NCBI GenBank assembly: GCA_033026295.1
Contig: CM065179.1
Span: 20,081,275 to 20,145,274 of the forward strand
Direction: 5' to 3'
Length of the DNA stretch: 64,000 bases
Origin: Channa striata
Lineage: Eukaryota; Chordata; Actinopteri; Anabantiformes; Channidae
A program made the position numbers and the translations under genes. Under the pieces are notes generated by a model. That model did not search any database. It had not been told where the DNA came from and worked only from the letters and a program-made list of their open reading frames with translations. Shown here in pieces: positions 35,692 to 48,184 of this stretch; the first letter of the stretch is position 1, and the number at the start of each line of letters is the position of its first letter.

Positions 35692-38600
35692 TTATTTGAT
35701 GATCTGAGGACAGTCGCTCCAGGCTTTGGCCTTTCGCTTGGCCAGAGCCAGCCAGGCCGGCTCTGTGGACACCTGCTGAGAGTCACCGGAGGGGAAGCGC
35801 TTGGAGACCTCCTTGACAGCAGGTGGCGATGGTGTAGAGTCCGCAATCTCAACTGAAAGACAAACAAAGGGAAAGGTTGTAGTTCATTCAGTCTGAGGAG
35901 GCTCACTTTAAGAAACTGGTTCATTTAAACTCCTTTAGCTGGAGTGGTTTGATTATTTTTTGCCATCGTTGTTTGCGGTTTAAACAAGAATATTGCCTTT
36001 TACATTTTCCTCAGCCCAGGGTTGATGTCTAATTTTGTCCAACCAATGACCCCAAACCCAATATGTGTGTAAAATACAAATCATCTGAAAATAATATATC
36101 ACATTGTTTGCTTAGACCTCATTTTTAAAAATAGTAATATTGTAAATGTTCTGTTGTTTGCTGTAATCAGCAATAATTCTACCTTTTTTTTAGTGACATT
36201 TTTGGCAATAAATCTATTTATATGTGAACATGAGCTTAAGGTAGAACTGCAAACACACAAAAGACTAACAGCTCAGAGTGGACTTAAAGGATGACTTGAT
36301 CATCAGAATGTTAGCAGACTTCTCTGTCAACCCATTTCCCTAAATATTCACAGCAACCAAGCATGCAGGGTCGTACCAGTGACAGAAGTGGGTAAAGTGT
36401 TGGCTTTTTTCAAGTGTTCTCTGCGCTCAAATCGCCCCAGGAGGCTGTCGGGTCTCTTGGGCTCCTCTGGTGTCTGAGGTTTGGAACCGGGACTGATGCT
36501 CCCGCTTCCTTTGCTCTCTGTGGGACTCGCTAGTGAAACCTGCAAAGGACATTTGTGATAATTTCAGAAGAGGCAAAGTAGATCATGTCCAATCAGTGAA
36601 AATGTTATCAAGTGGGTAAAATTATAACCCAGGGCACGTACACTGTCCCTTTCTCTAGCTTGTTTTTCAGCCAGTTTGGCCTCTCTTTGGCTACGACGAT
36701 CCTCTCGATTCTGCTGCTGCTCCCTGAAGCCTTTCTGCTTCTGCAGTGCCAGTGTGATCCATAGCGGCCCGGTTTCCTTCTCCTGGACCCTCGCGCTGTC
36801 CAGTGAATGTCTGCTCTGTAGGGACGGTTTCTCTGCAGGAGAACACATGCATATTAGAGTGTTACCAGGGGTGTGTAGTCTCGCTGATATTTGTGCTGCC
36901 ACAGCTGAACAGGTAACTTCTGTTGTTTCAGTTGCTCTCGGAGAAGTAAGGTTCCATATTCAGCCCTACATGTCAAAGCTGATCATGCAATCATGGCAAT
37001 ATCAGGCCAAGCACAGTCACTGGGGATATGAAGCATTTATAAAGTAGGATGACACCCCCACTAGACTGACCATGTTTTGGTATCTTAGCAGAAAGGTTTT
37101 CGCTTGGTATATTTTCAGTGACACTAACCTTTCCTGATGAGCTCCGTCTTCCTGTCCACCTTCTCTCTCCAGGGGATGTTGATGGAAGGAAAGAATGATT
37201 TTTTCTCCTTCGGTTCCTCTTCCCCTTGGACCTGACTTTGGCTGCTCTGGTGCAACTGGTCCACTGCGGAAGTTTCCTCACTCCTGCTCATCATTTCCTG
37301 TCTGGACATGTCTGTGCCCCCTGTGCTTTGGGTCATGGCATCACTGGGAGGACCATGGACCATTTTGGGTAGCGGTGATGGAGGTGGTGTTGGGGTTGCG
37401 CCGGTAGGTTTGGGTGACGTGGTCGGTCTTCGGTAGAGCGGTGGTTTTGAAAGCACCTTCTCGCTGTTGCAGTGTGCAGTTGGGCTTGTTGACTTGGACG
37501 TTTTAGCCCGAGGTACAACAGGCGAAATGGATGTGTGCAAATACTTGCTGAGCACACCTTCTTTCTGAGGCGATGTGGGACTTGATTTGTCAGAAAAGAC
37601 AGAGGAAGCATCAGAGTCTGGCTCAATAGGGGTGAGGGGTGAAGGGACTCCATCAAAGCTGTCCCCAGCACTATATCGTTTCTTCCTTTTCTCTGTGGAC
37701 TGTTCACTGTGAAACCGCAGGGAATAGTTGGTTCTCCTCAGCTTTATGCCAAAAGGTGAGGGACTTTCTTCACTGTCCTGGCCCTGCTCCCCCTCCTCCT
37801 CCCTGCTTTCAGACACCTCCATCTCACTGTGAGACCTGCTCTTTAAGTCTGCCCCTTCAGTTTTAGCTCCAGAGCTGGGAACCAGGAAAGAGGGGAGGTC
37901 TTTGGCAAACATACACTCCTCTGACCCTCTTTCTACAATGCGGACAGTTTTACTTGTCCTGCTCTGAGGTTTACTAGTCGGACCTAGTGAAGCTGAAGTG
38001 GGGCTGTCAAATGGAGTTGCTTCCTCTCCTGCTTCCTTATCATCTGGGCCAAACACCTCAGAGTTTCTGTTTGAATCTCCAAACTTTTTCTTCGCTGGGG
38101 TGATTGAGAACTTGGCGCTGGCAGACATGGTCTTCCTGAGGTTAGTATGGGCAAATGAAGGCTGGTCCTCACTGCTGGGCTGAGGCTGGTTCTTGCTTGG
38201 GTCCGGATATTCATCATACCTCCCTTCCTCTACCCCTTTGAATATCTTTGATCTGATACTTGCCCACTCTGCTAAGACAGCAGCACTGGACTGGTCCGTA
38301 GAGAGTGAGGACTCGTTGAGGGATTTGGTTTTGCCAGACTTGCGGTCTGGCGAAGTCTTGGTCTTGGTTGGCGGTGTTCCCTGGGCCTTCCTATCCTCTC
38401 CCAGACCTAGCAGAGACTTGCATGCTGTGTCTTTGATCTGGTCTAAATTGACAGCTGTCCCACAGAGTTGTGCACCTGTCACTAAGATGGCTGTGTGAGG
38501 GACATACGGAGAGGCTGGCAGGTTGGGGGAGTCCGGTCCTTCAGTGAAGGAAGCCTTAACCCCCTCTCTTGGTTCAGTGAGAGCCCCAGTCTGATGGCTG

Positions 38601-41600
38601 GAAGCTGGCGTAACAGGTGTCAGGTTGACCTTCTGGAACAAAATCTGTTTATCTCCGGAGGACACTTTGAAAGAGAAAGGCCTCTGCCTCTCCTCCATCT
38701 CCCTCCAGCGTAGCTCCTCCGCTCTCCTCTTCCTTTCCTGTGGATCTAAGCTCCCATCAGCCTCTTCTAGTGACAGCCTCCTCTGCTCCTCTCCCTCCCT
38801 TCTCAACCTTTCTTCTGCTTCCATTTTTTTCTTTTCCTCCATTTCCTTTAATTTTAGCTTCTCTGCTTCCTCTTTGCTCTTTCTGTCCTCCTCTTCCTCT
38901 TTCAGCTTTCTCTTTCTCTCAGCCTCAAGCTCCTGCTGCCTCCTTGCCTCTTCCTCCTGCTCTCGCCTCCTGCTTTCCTCCTCTTCTAGCCTCTTCCTTT
39001 CCTCCTCCTCTTTTCTCTTCTGCTCTTCCACTCGTCTCCTTTCCTCTTCCTCCTCTCGCTGTCTCCTTTCTTCTTCCTCTCGCTGTCTCCTTTCTTCTTC
39101 CTCTCGCTGTCTCTTTTCTTCCTCCTCTCTGATCCTCCTCTCCTCCTCCTCTCTCTTCTTCCGTTCTGTCTCCTCTCGAAGCCTTCGTTCGTCCTCCTCC
39201 TGCTGTCTACGACACCTTTCTTCTAGCTCACGCTCACGCCTCAGCTCTTCCGCTCTCTTCCTCCTGTCCTCTTCTTCCTGTCTGAGCCATTGCTCCTCCA
39301 GCTCTCTCTTCCTTCTCATCTCCTGTCGTTCTTCCTCAAGTAGTCTCTGTTTGTGGAGACTTTCTAGGGACTCTTCAACAGATTTCCTGCGCTGGTCGTC
39401 TGAGATGCCAGCTCCCTCAAAGTCTTCTTGTAAGGCATCGGGAATGGAAACCTCTTCAAGGTCCTGGGAATAAGGGAGTTAGTTACAATTAGTTCCCCTT
39501 TGCTGTCACAAAACAAATCAGCAACATGCTAAGATTCATCAGAGGTACCTTACATCTCGATCTGTGGCTCACCTGGGTAAATCGCCGGTGCTTGCGTGAA
39601 ATCCTCTGGTTTTTCGGTTTGACAGACAGTTTATGCTTGGCAGCAGTGTTGTCTAAGCGAGGGACAGACTGTGGGACGGCATCCAGGTTGATGGATTCGA
39701 TCGTACCAGTGGGTGGAAGAACACATTTGGACCGCGGGGACTTCACTGGAGTGCTGTGTGGTCCGGCCCCTTGGACCTCCTTTTGTCACAATAACAGCAC
39801 ATGTATTTTGAAAGTGATACAAATCTCATCTGACTTACAGGAGAAGGATTGTTTTCTTATTTTAGACATTTTTCCTTGTCTAAGAGGCCAATTGGCTGTG
39901 TTCAGACCGACTCTGCCCAGAAAGAAAAAAAAACACCCCTACTCTTTAAATGGGGGAAGATTAACAATATACATCATACTTTGTTAACTGTTGGGGATGT
40001 TTACTATGGGTTACCCATAAATCTGATGTTGTCTTTGGTTAAATAAGGTGGCACTTCTCTACTGATCTATTGCGGCAGCAGTGATGACCTACTGTGGTGA
40101 CGCTTGTCAGAATCATGATGAGAAAGTCAAAAAAAAAAAAAACTGAGGCCCTGCTTTTATTAATCAGACCCTCCACAGGTTCCTCTAGAAGCCCAGAAAG
40201 AGCTCCCGGAATTGAACCGATTGAAACGAAACTCTCATTACTCATAACAAGCTCCTACCTTTGGCTCTGTTTTCGGTGGCTCCGCCTCCACCTGGGCCAA
40301 CACCTTCAGTGGGCTCGGTGGCACCTCCTCCTCGTCCGAACTGCCTTCATCTCCTTCACTCTTCCTTAGAGAAGGAAGCCTCTGGCCAAACTTTATACCT
40401 TGTGCTATTTGCCTCTGTGTGATCACCAACAGAGGTTAGACTTTGTACAAGCAGACATTTCACTGACACATTGCACATGGCTAAAAGACTCACCTGCAGG
40501 TTCCTGACTTTATCCGAAACGTTTTCCTGGGACATCCTGTGATCCAGACTGGGCTCCCTCACCGGCTCCTCTGTGATAAAGATGCTTTCGTGTGAGAGAG
40601 CTCGAGATCCTATGGGATTTAACTCCCTGCAGAAGAATGAGAGCGTCTTCACGGATGCAGCGTGTCATTACTGTCATTTATTTATCATGAGCGGGCTGCA
40701 GTGTCGCTCCATGTAATTCATTTTGCACAAAGAAATGAATGAGTTCTTTAGAGACACCAGCACTTTCAGCGCATCAATTAAAGGCTCAAATGGTGTCACG
40801 CCTTTTAAAAGCTCCATTTGAGCAGAGACTCAGCTTTTTCCATGCGGATTGTGTAACCACAAATTTGTAGCATTATGAGCCTGTTTTAAAACTTTCATTT
40901 TTCTGAAAGTGAAAAAACTGATAAGAAGTCTGCAGTTGGGTCTTGCATTTATTGTATCTAACCTCACCGTCGCAAACTTCCTGATTTCTGATAAGACCTT
41001 TGGGTGCAGCTTTAATCAGCAATACCAAAAACCAAAAAAGCTGAGTTTCCTTCTGTATAATTCACACAAATATGGATAGACTAAAGACATCTATGTACCG
41101 ACCTCAGATTTTGGCTGGCCTCTTCATTGTCAGAAACAACTCCGTTGCACACTTCTCCGGTAGAAAAACTCGCCTTTAGCTCTGCTCCATCAAAGCGCCC
41201 TTTCACCTCCCGCTTCTTCTTCTTCCCAAACAGTCGCCTGAAGGGCTGGAATTTGCCCTGTCGCCTTCTCTCTGTTGTTGAAAGAAAATAGATGATAACC
41301 ACAGCTACATGCAATCATTTTTTTAATCTCTTGGGCTAGATTACCAGCAGGACAGTGCCAACAGGCATGTTTTCGTGTGTGTGCATAATGAAATGCAACT
41401 GACTGAATCAAACGAAAGAAAAATTAACCACAATAACAGATGGAATGAAGAGAAAACCTTGGCTCTTTTTTTTTTTTTACATACTTTTTCACAAGAAGCA
41501 AAAAAGATAAACAACACACATAAAAACAAAGCGCCTGAAAAAATTGTGATCAAATATTCATTTACTGACTAAAAACAGGCAAACATGACTATGGTGGGTA

Positions 41601-44600
41601 CTGAGAGAAAGGAAACCAGCAAGAACTCAAAGACTTCTTGGCTGTTCGCATGACTTTAAGAGTTAAAGTCAGATGTGTGACTCATACAACCTTTGACGCA
41701 CATAATTTGAGCAATGCTACAGTAGTTAGCTCAACATTCTGCACACGAGTTATCTGATTTAGAGCTAAAGAGATTATTGCTACTTAATGTCACATATCAC
41801 AGATTCACTCCTGAGTTCAGTTAGAGATGCCGTCTCTGCAGCTGTGTCAGATGAGAACAATAAGAGAGTAATTCTAAAAAGAAAAATGTGTTGACAGCTA
41901 CCTGATGCAATAAAACTAAAACGTTGTAATAAACCTAACTATTTATTGCTGGTTTAGGAGAAAGTGGTGAACATTGGACCTTTTTTATATCTTTTCCTCA
42001 TCCTCTCCTTTCATAACTGTAAACTACATTATTAAAAACAATTACACATGCAGTAATTTCCCCGTCTTCTCTCTTCAAGAACCCAAAGATGAGATTTGTT
42101 GGCATGCCATATGAAAATGTAAACAGTAATCGCTGCTTCCTTTCAAAATGTTATAAATCACTTAAAAAACACTGTCTGCTTATAAAAGTCTTTGTGTTTT
42201 GTTTTTGTCTGCGCATGTGTTTGTGTGTCTGTGAATTTGTGGAGGTCCACTGGATGAAATAAGTGGGTGAGATTACAGAGCTGCAGAGCTACTCTACACC
42301 ACTGTGCTGACAGCAGTTCTCAGGGCTCGGTGGGTATCCTTTTCAGAGCTATAAGTAGCAACTGGTGTGGGATTTCACTTCTCGTGCTGCGCACTAATCC
42401 AGAGGCATCATGGGAAATGATACGGTGAACTCATTTCCCCATTTTGATCTTTGACCCCAACGTGTCTATCTTTTATCTTTGTGTGGGAGAGAAAAGACAA
42501 ATCTAACTTGTTTGTGTTTATTTATACTCATAAGCATTTTGTCCTGACAAAAATAGGATTATACTGTGCATGGAATGTGGGAGGCATTTGTTATATTACT
42601 GTCTGAGCAGAGAATATGTTCTACTTTATGTTAAACAAACGTTGGCAGCTCTTAAGAGAACATCTTTATTGCCTATGAGTGAATGTATTGCTGGTGACTC
42701 ACTATTTAAATCATATTAAAAGAACAATAGCATAAATTGTAATGCAGAAGTGCATCTTCAAAAAGGTAAATGTATTAGAAATCTAATATCTGCACAGACA
42801 AATATGATACACGGTAAATTGTTTTAAATCTGCTCACATTTCAAGAAAAATTATAACTTTTGGAAGAATATTGAATATGACACAGCTGGCAATGCTTTCA
42901 AGCACTTTGCCCGAATTTGGATTGACGATATGATTTTTTTTGTTTCATAAATAGACTAAATAAAATGTTCTGTGAAAGGTTTAAGATGTTTGTCTTAATG
43001 GAAACTTTTCCAATCTGATTTTTGTCCCAAATACATTGTACTTTAGTGCAACAGTTTGACATTGTGAGCAATCTATTTGTTTACTTGAGGTAGATGGAAA
43101 GATGAGTCAAACTCATATGAAGCTGCTGCGAGCAGCTGGTTAACTTGGTTTAGTATAAAGGCCACAAACAGCTACCTGGCTGTTTCCCAAATTGAACAGG
43201 TTGCAGTTGATATTATGTGCCTTGCTAAACCTGTGGACTTCAGAAAGTTTAACACAGCCGACCAGAACAGTTCTCGGTGCTGGTTACAGCTTCATTTTAC
43301 TGCAGAGACAACATCATCAATCTTATAGGACATTCACCATGAAAGTATGATGAATGATATTAAATAGGTATTGTTCAATAATTTGAACAATATCTATTTA
43401 AATACAATCAACACATTGCATCAAAAATGAATTGTATAAGCATCACAGAGGTTTTGTGAAATGGCTTTGTCACGTCACCTGTCAATCACAATTAAGAGAC
43501 AAAATAAGTCCAAAGCAATACCGTGTGTTTAACACATGACTATCGGACTGATGATGTGCTCAGTGCTGTGTCGGATCCTCTCCCACGGTCCATGAGTGAT
43601 CCCGTGGCGTAACACTGATGTTCTGTTTGCCTGCAGCATGCACTCGTCCAGTGTTTCAGCTCTGGTACAGAGCCCATAATGCACTGCCGTGGGCATGCTC
43701 GCACGCTCATGCATGTAATGAGAAAGGACACTTTTCTGCAGCGTTGACGACTCAGTGGCAGCACTCCACAGAGCAGCACCAAACTAACGCAAGGGTTAAC
43801 TCCTGCTTCCTTTGCGCTCGCGGTGCAGTTTGCTTTGACCCCAGTCCTGCTGGTAGTTCACTGTAGCCATGTGTTAGGGGGATATTTCACATTTGGTAAA
43901 GGCAAATGAACGAGTGGTCAAGCAGAGAAAACCAGCAGGAACGTGGCTCAGAAAAAACACTTTTCAATTCCACAAATCTAAGATGGGAGCTGCACAACGC
44001 AACAGCTTATGATTCTGATGACTAACAACAGAGGCAGAATAGCAACATTCAGTGTTTTAATATGAATTAATGAGTTTTCTATGTCATTGAAGGGATGACA
44101 CCTTTTAATTCTGCCAGGCTGTTTCACCCTATGTTCTCGATTAATGAAGAGACTACATTAACTGACTAATGGTTGTAGCTTTATATTTAATGGACAGATG
44201 TGACAGGGATTTTCATCTCTTTACAAGAAAGAAAATAAGCGCATTGTCTCAAATATCAAACTATTGCCCTTTTATCTAATAACTTTCTTTACTGCAATTC
44301 CTTGAGAAGAAATGTGTCCCTTTGACGTTTTTAGACGAATACGTTTCCTCTCTTTACACTAGTAAGTTTTCACTAGTAATTTCATGTCAGCCCAGGTTGC
44401 TTAGCAGGATCACACTGAAGTTAGTGAATAAAGTCAGTGAAATCAGGAACACAGCACACCACCAACATATCACAAGTATTCTGTAAATCTCCTCACCACA
44501 CCATGCACTTCTTAAAGAGACAGTGACGGAAAAAAGCTAAACTGAGGCCAACTGAGTATAATACACTGTCGCTTTAAGATTTCACTAAAAGCACTCATTT

Positions 44601-44678
44601 TTCCTATTTACCTGGGCCCTTGGATTCGGTTACCTCTAAAAGCATTTCATGCTTAGTTTCCGTGGCGTCTGTTGCCAT
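35692..44678 (-). CDS. cracd: Capping protein-inhibiting regulator of actin dynamics (CRACD / KIAA1211)
   Basis: Nine coding exons run on the minus strand: 44612-44678, 41103-41271, 40494-40626, 40259-40414, 39573-39779, 37129-39463 (a 2.3-kb exon), 36642-36832, 36377-36539 and 35692-35852. All phases close, giving about 1193 aa (human about 1233). Conserved blocks are SRALSHESIFI, IKFGQRLPSL, TIESINLDAVP, AAKHKLSVKPKNQR, a long charged ERK-rich coiled-coil segment, VPHTAILVTGAQLCG, DTACKSLLGL, CMFAKDLPSFLVPS, SPFGIKLRRTNYSLRF, LQSRHSLD, PLWITLALQKQKGFREQQ, RREHLKKANTLPTSVT and the C-terminus PAWLALAKRKAKAWSDCPQIIK. CRACD binds and inhibits actin capping protein and supports epithelial actin networks. 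Adjacency to aasdh supports cracd over the paralog cracdl. The extra N-terminal exons carry FQPFRRLFGKKKKREVKG, a basic patch. The long opposite-strand Ser/Leu-rich frame is an artefact of the charged repeat. Confidence 0.94.
39056..39118. repeat. Three near-identical 21-nt coding tandem units in cracd
   Basis: The + strand motif beginning tctcgctgtctcctttct recurs at 21-nt spacing (from 39056, 39077 and 39098) and encodes repeated RREREEE-type heptads on the minus strand. The unit length is a multiple of three and equals one coiled-coil heptad, so copy-number change keeps the frame. Confidence 0.8.
43361..43400. repeat. 18-bp stem inverted repeat in cracd intron 1
   Basis: Left arm TAAATAGGTATTGTTCAA and right arm TTGAACAATATCTATTTA are separated by TAAT. 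Seventeen of 18 pairs are Watson-Crick and the last is a wobble pair on one strand. This could be a remnant of a small foldback element. Confidence 0.9.
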
Positions 44679-47600
44679 GATCACTGCACACCTCAGCTGT
44701 GGTGAGAGAAGAAGCAAGTGATGCTGTTTGCTGCAGGAGGTTACAAGGAGCAAGTATGCACTTTGAACAGGAGGAGAGACATGAGAGATCGGGACAGGGT
44801 CTCCACACATTTTCAGTGCTCAAATAGAGTTTGACTCTGTTGTACATATCTTGCTTTTTATATTTGCCTCTGTCGCCTCGAGCATTAAAATCAAAAAGCT
44901 CGGCTTTGTTAGCTTTTGCAGAACGTCCCTTGGTGACGGGCTTGTCTGAGTCGCGATAAAGCCTTCGCTGTTTTAACAAGAAAGAGCTTTCTGAGGACAC
45001 TGTGTTTCGCCTTGGTGTATAAAAGAGACACTATTTGAAATTATAAATAAAATGAATCCAACTCGTTCTCAATCCCAGATGATCCATCACTTTGTCCAAT
45101 TAATAAATGAATACACAGCAAAACTAATTACAAAAATCATGTGAACCACCTCTTAAATGCATTTGAAGTGACCAAAAGGAAGCAACAAGTCACAGACTGG
45201 TTCTTGGACCCGAATTCTGACCTCCTACCAACACCTTTGAGCTGCGTGTCAGCTGAGCCAGAGGTTTTCTGATGTAATGCAGAGTTGTGTGTAAACCCAC
45301 AAGCACACGGGCTGCTGCGGCAGAATAAAACCAGAAATTGTGAGAGACAGTAGTGAGAGAGCTGGAGAGAAGCCCGCTGTCTCCAGTGGGATCAGCATGC
45401 CGTGGGCTTCCTTCCTGAGGGTGACAGAGCTGGACAGACTCTCTCAGAAATGTCTTGCTCCAAAAAAGAGGCTCTTTGTCCTGGCAGCACAGAACAAGGA
45501 GCAAACAAGCATGTTTAGTAGTAGGGGTGTGTGAACACAGACAGAGTGTGTGTGATTTGGGGAGAGACTGCGTGTGATTGCATTTGCTGCTGTGAAGGGA
45601 TTTTGTGTTTGTCGGTTTGGCGGCCAGTCCGAATGTCCAGGGAGTGTCTGTGTGTGATGTGTGTGTTTGAGGTCCTATCGCTGCAGAGGACAGACTTGGG
45701 GAGCAGACAGAGATGGGATGAAAGAAGCACGAGGAGCAGCCATGTGCTCTACGGAAGCAGCGAAATGCCTTTGACAAGGATACAGCTGCAGTACGGCGGT
45801 GGCATAACACAATGCTGCGTCTCAGCGCTCTCGAACGACCCAGCAGCTTAACATCATTTGATGGTGAGACAGCTCTGCACCAGAGCAGGCCAGACAACCA
45901 CCAGAGTCCTGCTGGCACGGCTTGGTGTTGCTGTAGCGGCTAAGTGCCATAACCTTACAGCACAAGTAGCTTGTTGACAAAGCAGACAGAGGAACGTGGT
46001 GGAGTAACAGTTTACCTATTTCAGCTGCACAGCTTGAGATGGCTGCGCACCACTGCAGTAAAACCTTAGGGAACATCGATCTGCTCTTTTGCACAAAGCT
46101 TGTTTTACCCAGATGAATGTGTCTGCTGCCTCCGCTGTGGCTTTGGGGGAGAAAACAGTGAAACAAATACAGGAGAGACAGGACAGCAAGTTTGGGTTTG
46201 TTAGGTGTGTTTGCATCAGACGGACTTAAGAGTGTGGAACAGGAGCATGGCATGAAGGATGGCGTGTGACGGGGTGGGTGAGGAAGCGCTCCCAAACAGA
46301 TGAACACCATCACTCATTATGTGCGAGGTGACGACAACAAACTGATGAGTCTGTATTGTTAAAAAAAAAAAAAGTGCCTTTTCACTTTCACACCTTATCA
46401 ATACGGATTCTCTGACCCAGTCTGATTTGTCTCTGTATCATTTGAGCAGCCGATCGTTTCCACGGCAACATGTTTGCAGCAGCAAAAGCTGGAGGAGGCA
46501 GACAAAAAGCAGGAACTCACACAACAAATCCTTATCACGACAAACAGACTGAAATAGTTCACCTGGCACACACCTGTACAAGCACAAACTGCTGTTTTTG
46601 GTTCTTCTATTGTGCTTGTTTTTTCAGCAGCTAAACTGAGCAGCTCGAAGTGCCAGGTCATGGACAACAAGGGAGAATCCCAATGACTCCCTGTGCAGGC
46701 TGTGGTTGGGTACTGTGGTGAAAAATATGAGACGTGTGTGGTGATTAGTTAACACCGACTCCGTCTGCTACACCACTGTCGTCAAAACCTTCAGCAAAGA
46801 TCAAGCTTTTGCAGATGAACTCTTAATCACCTCCATATTTTTATATTTTCTCTTTTTACTCCTAACCCTCATTGTTTTTAATAAGTCTCACTACAATCTG
46901 ACAGCAGGGGCGAGATCTGAGGGCCGCCCTGGGGTCGTACTGGTGTTAGATACCTGCAGTAGAACTGTTAGTATAAGGGAATAGACCAAATCTGAAGCAA
47001 AAACAAATCCTCAATCATCAAATCACTATTTATTTTAAACGGGCCACCCTATGTTGAGCGTGTCCCTTTAAGTCTGTCCACCTCAATAAACACATTTCTA
47101 GAACTGCCTCCTGTCCCGCTGTGCCGTAAAATATTATTGTCTGGCATCTCACAGAAAATGAACATAAGAAAACTTTGCGTTACTGTCATTCTTAGAATAA
47201 AACGCCTCTGTTATTTTAATCAGGTGTTCGCATTATCAGCATTATTATGCTGTTACTGCCTAATCTGTCATGCTGAGTGATGTTTAAGGTGCACGCTATC
47301 GTGTCCAAGACAACAATGCACTGATTCGTATTCAACATCTATAACTGAAGAAGAAGAAGAAAAGTTAAAGGCTCAGTTAAAGTTGGCAGGGTTCCTCCTC
47401 AGACAATCATGACCAGCTGTTAAAAATAAAAAAAAAAAAATCACTGGAATTCACCCACAGCTGATGAGATATTTCTGTGTGGACCAAAGTGAGGATCAAC
47501 CCACAGACAGAGCTTCGCATAGAGCCACCATCTGGCTCGAAGCCTGATTAATGCTACACCAGTAGTAGCTACAGGACGCAGGCCTGCGATAAACACCACA

Positions 47601-48146
47601 TTATATGATTTTTCTCTTTTTCAGACATTATGCTTCCAGGTGTTGGTGGTATTTAAACTGTCCCTGGATGTCCAGCATGGGTCACAGAGAGAAACAATGG
47701 ATTTTACAGTGACACACCAATGTATCACATGACCGTTATAATTTCCACACTAGCCAGTGGTTGACTAACAAAGCCAAGTGTGCAAACAACGACGGCAGAC
47801 AGATATTTTAACTGAGCCTCCTAAACACGTAGCAAAAATGTTAGAGTACAGTCACATGAATATCCAAGTCATCCAGTCAACATGAACTGCTTGTTGTGAT
47901 CTTGCGTACAAAGAGCCTGTATCTACACTGAAAGAGCAAATATGAACTATAGTAAAACTATGAGAAAAGGTATGAGACCTAAACCTAATATTTTACCCAC
48001 TTTGAGTATAAGAATTCCTTCTTACCGTCCTGCAGCCGTTCTGAGAGCGAGGGTGTTTATGAGTGTGTGGCCGTTCCACCTGCCTGCTGTCGCTGTGGAT
48101 CTAGGGCATTACCTGGAGTCAGGTGTCAGATGCAGTGAGCGCTTAG

Positions 48147-48150
<4 letters not shown>

Positions 48151-48183
<33 letters not shown>
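48151..48183. repeat. (GT)n microsatellite
   Basis: An uninterrupted GT run of about 33 bp is followed by an alternating GCATGCATGC segment, which also favours Z-DNA. Confidence 0.95.

Positions 48184-48184
<1 letters not shown>

Noticed and set aside
38625..39473. 282-codon + strand open frame rich in Ser/Leu/Phe
   Set aside because: It is the exact complement of the Glu/Arg-rich coiled coil of cracd, whose flanks and splice phases prove the minus strand. Low-complexity purine-rich coding always opens the reverse strand.
45190..45918. 242-codon minus-strand open frame upstream of cracd
   Set aside because: The composition is Ser/His/Thr-rich with no domain, no splice structure and no recognisable homology. 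It is likely chance or transcript-derived noise.
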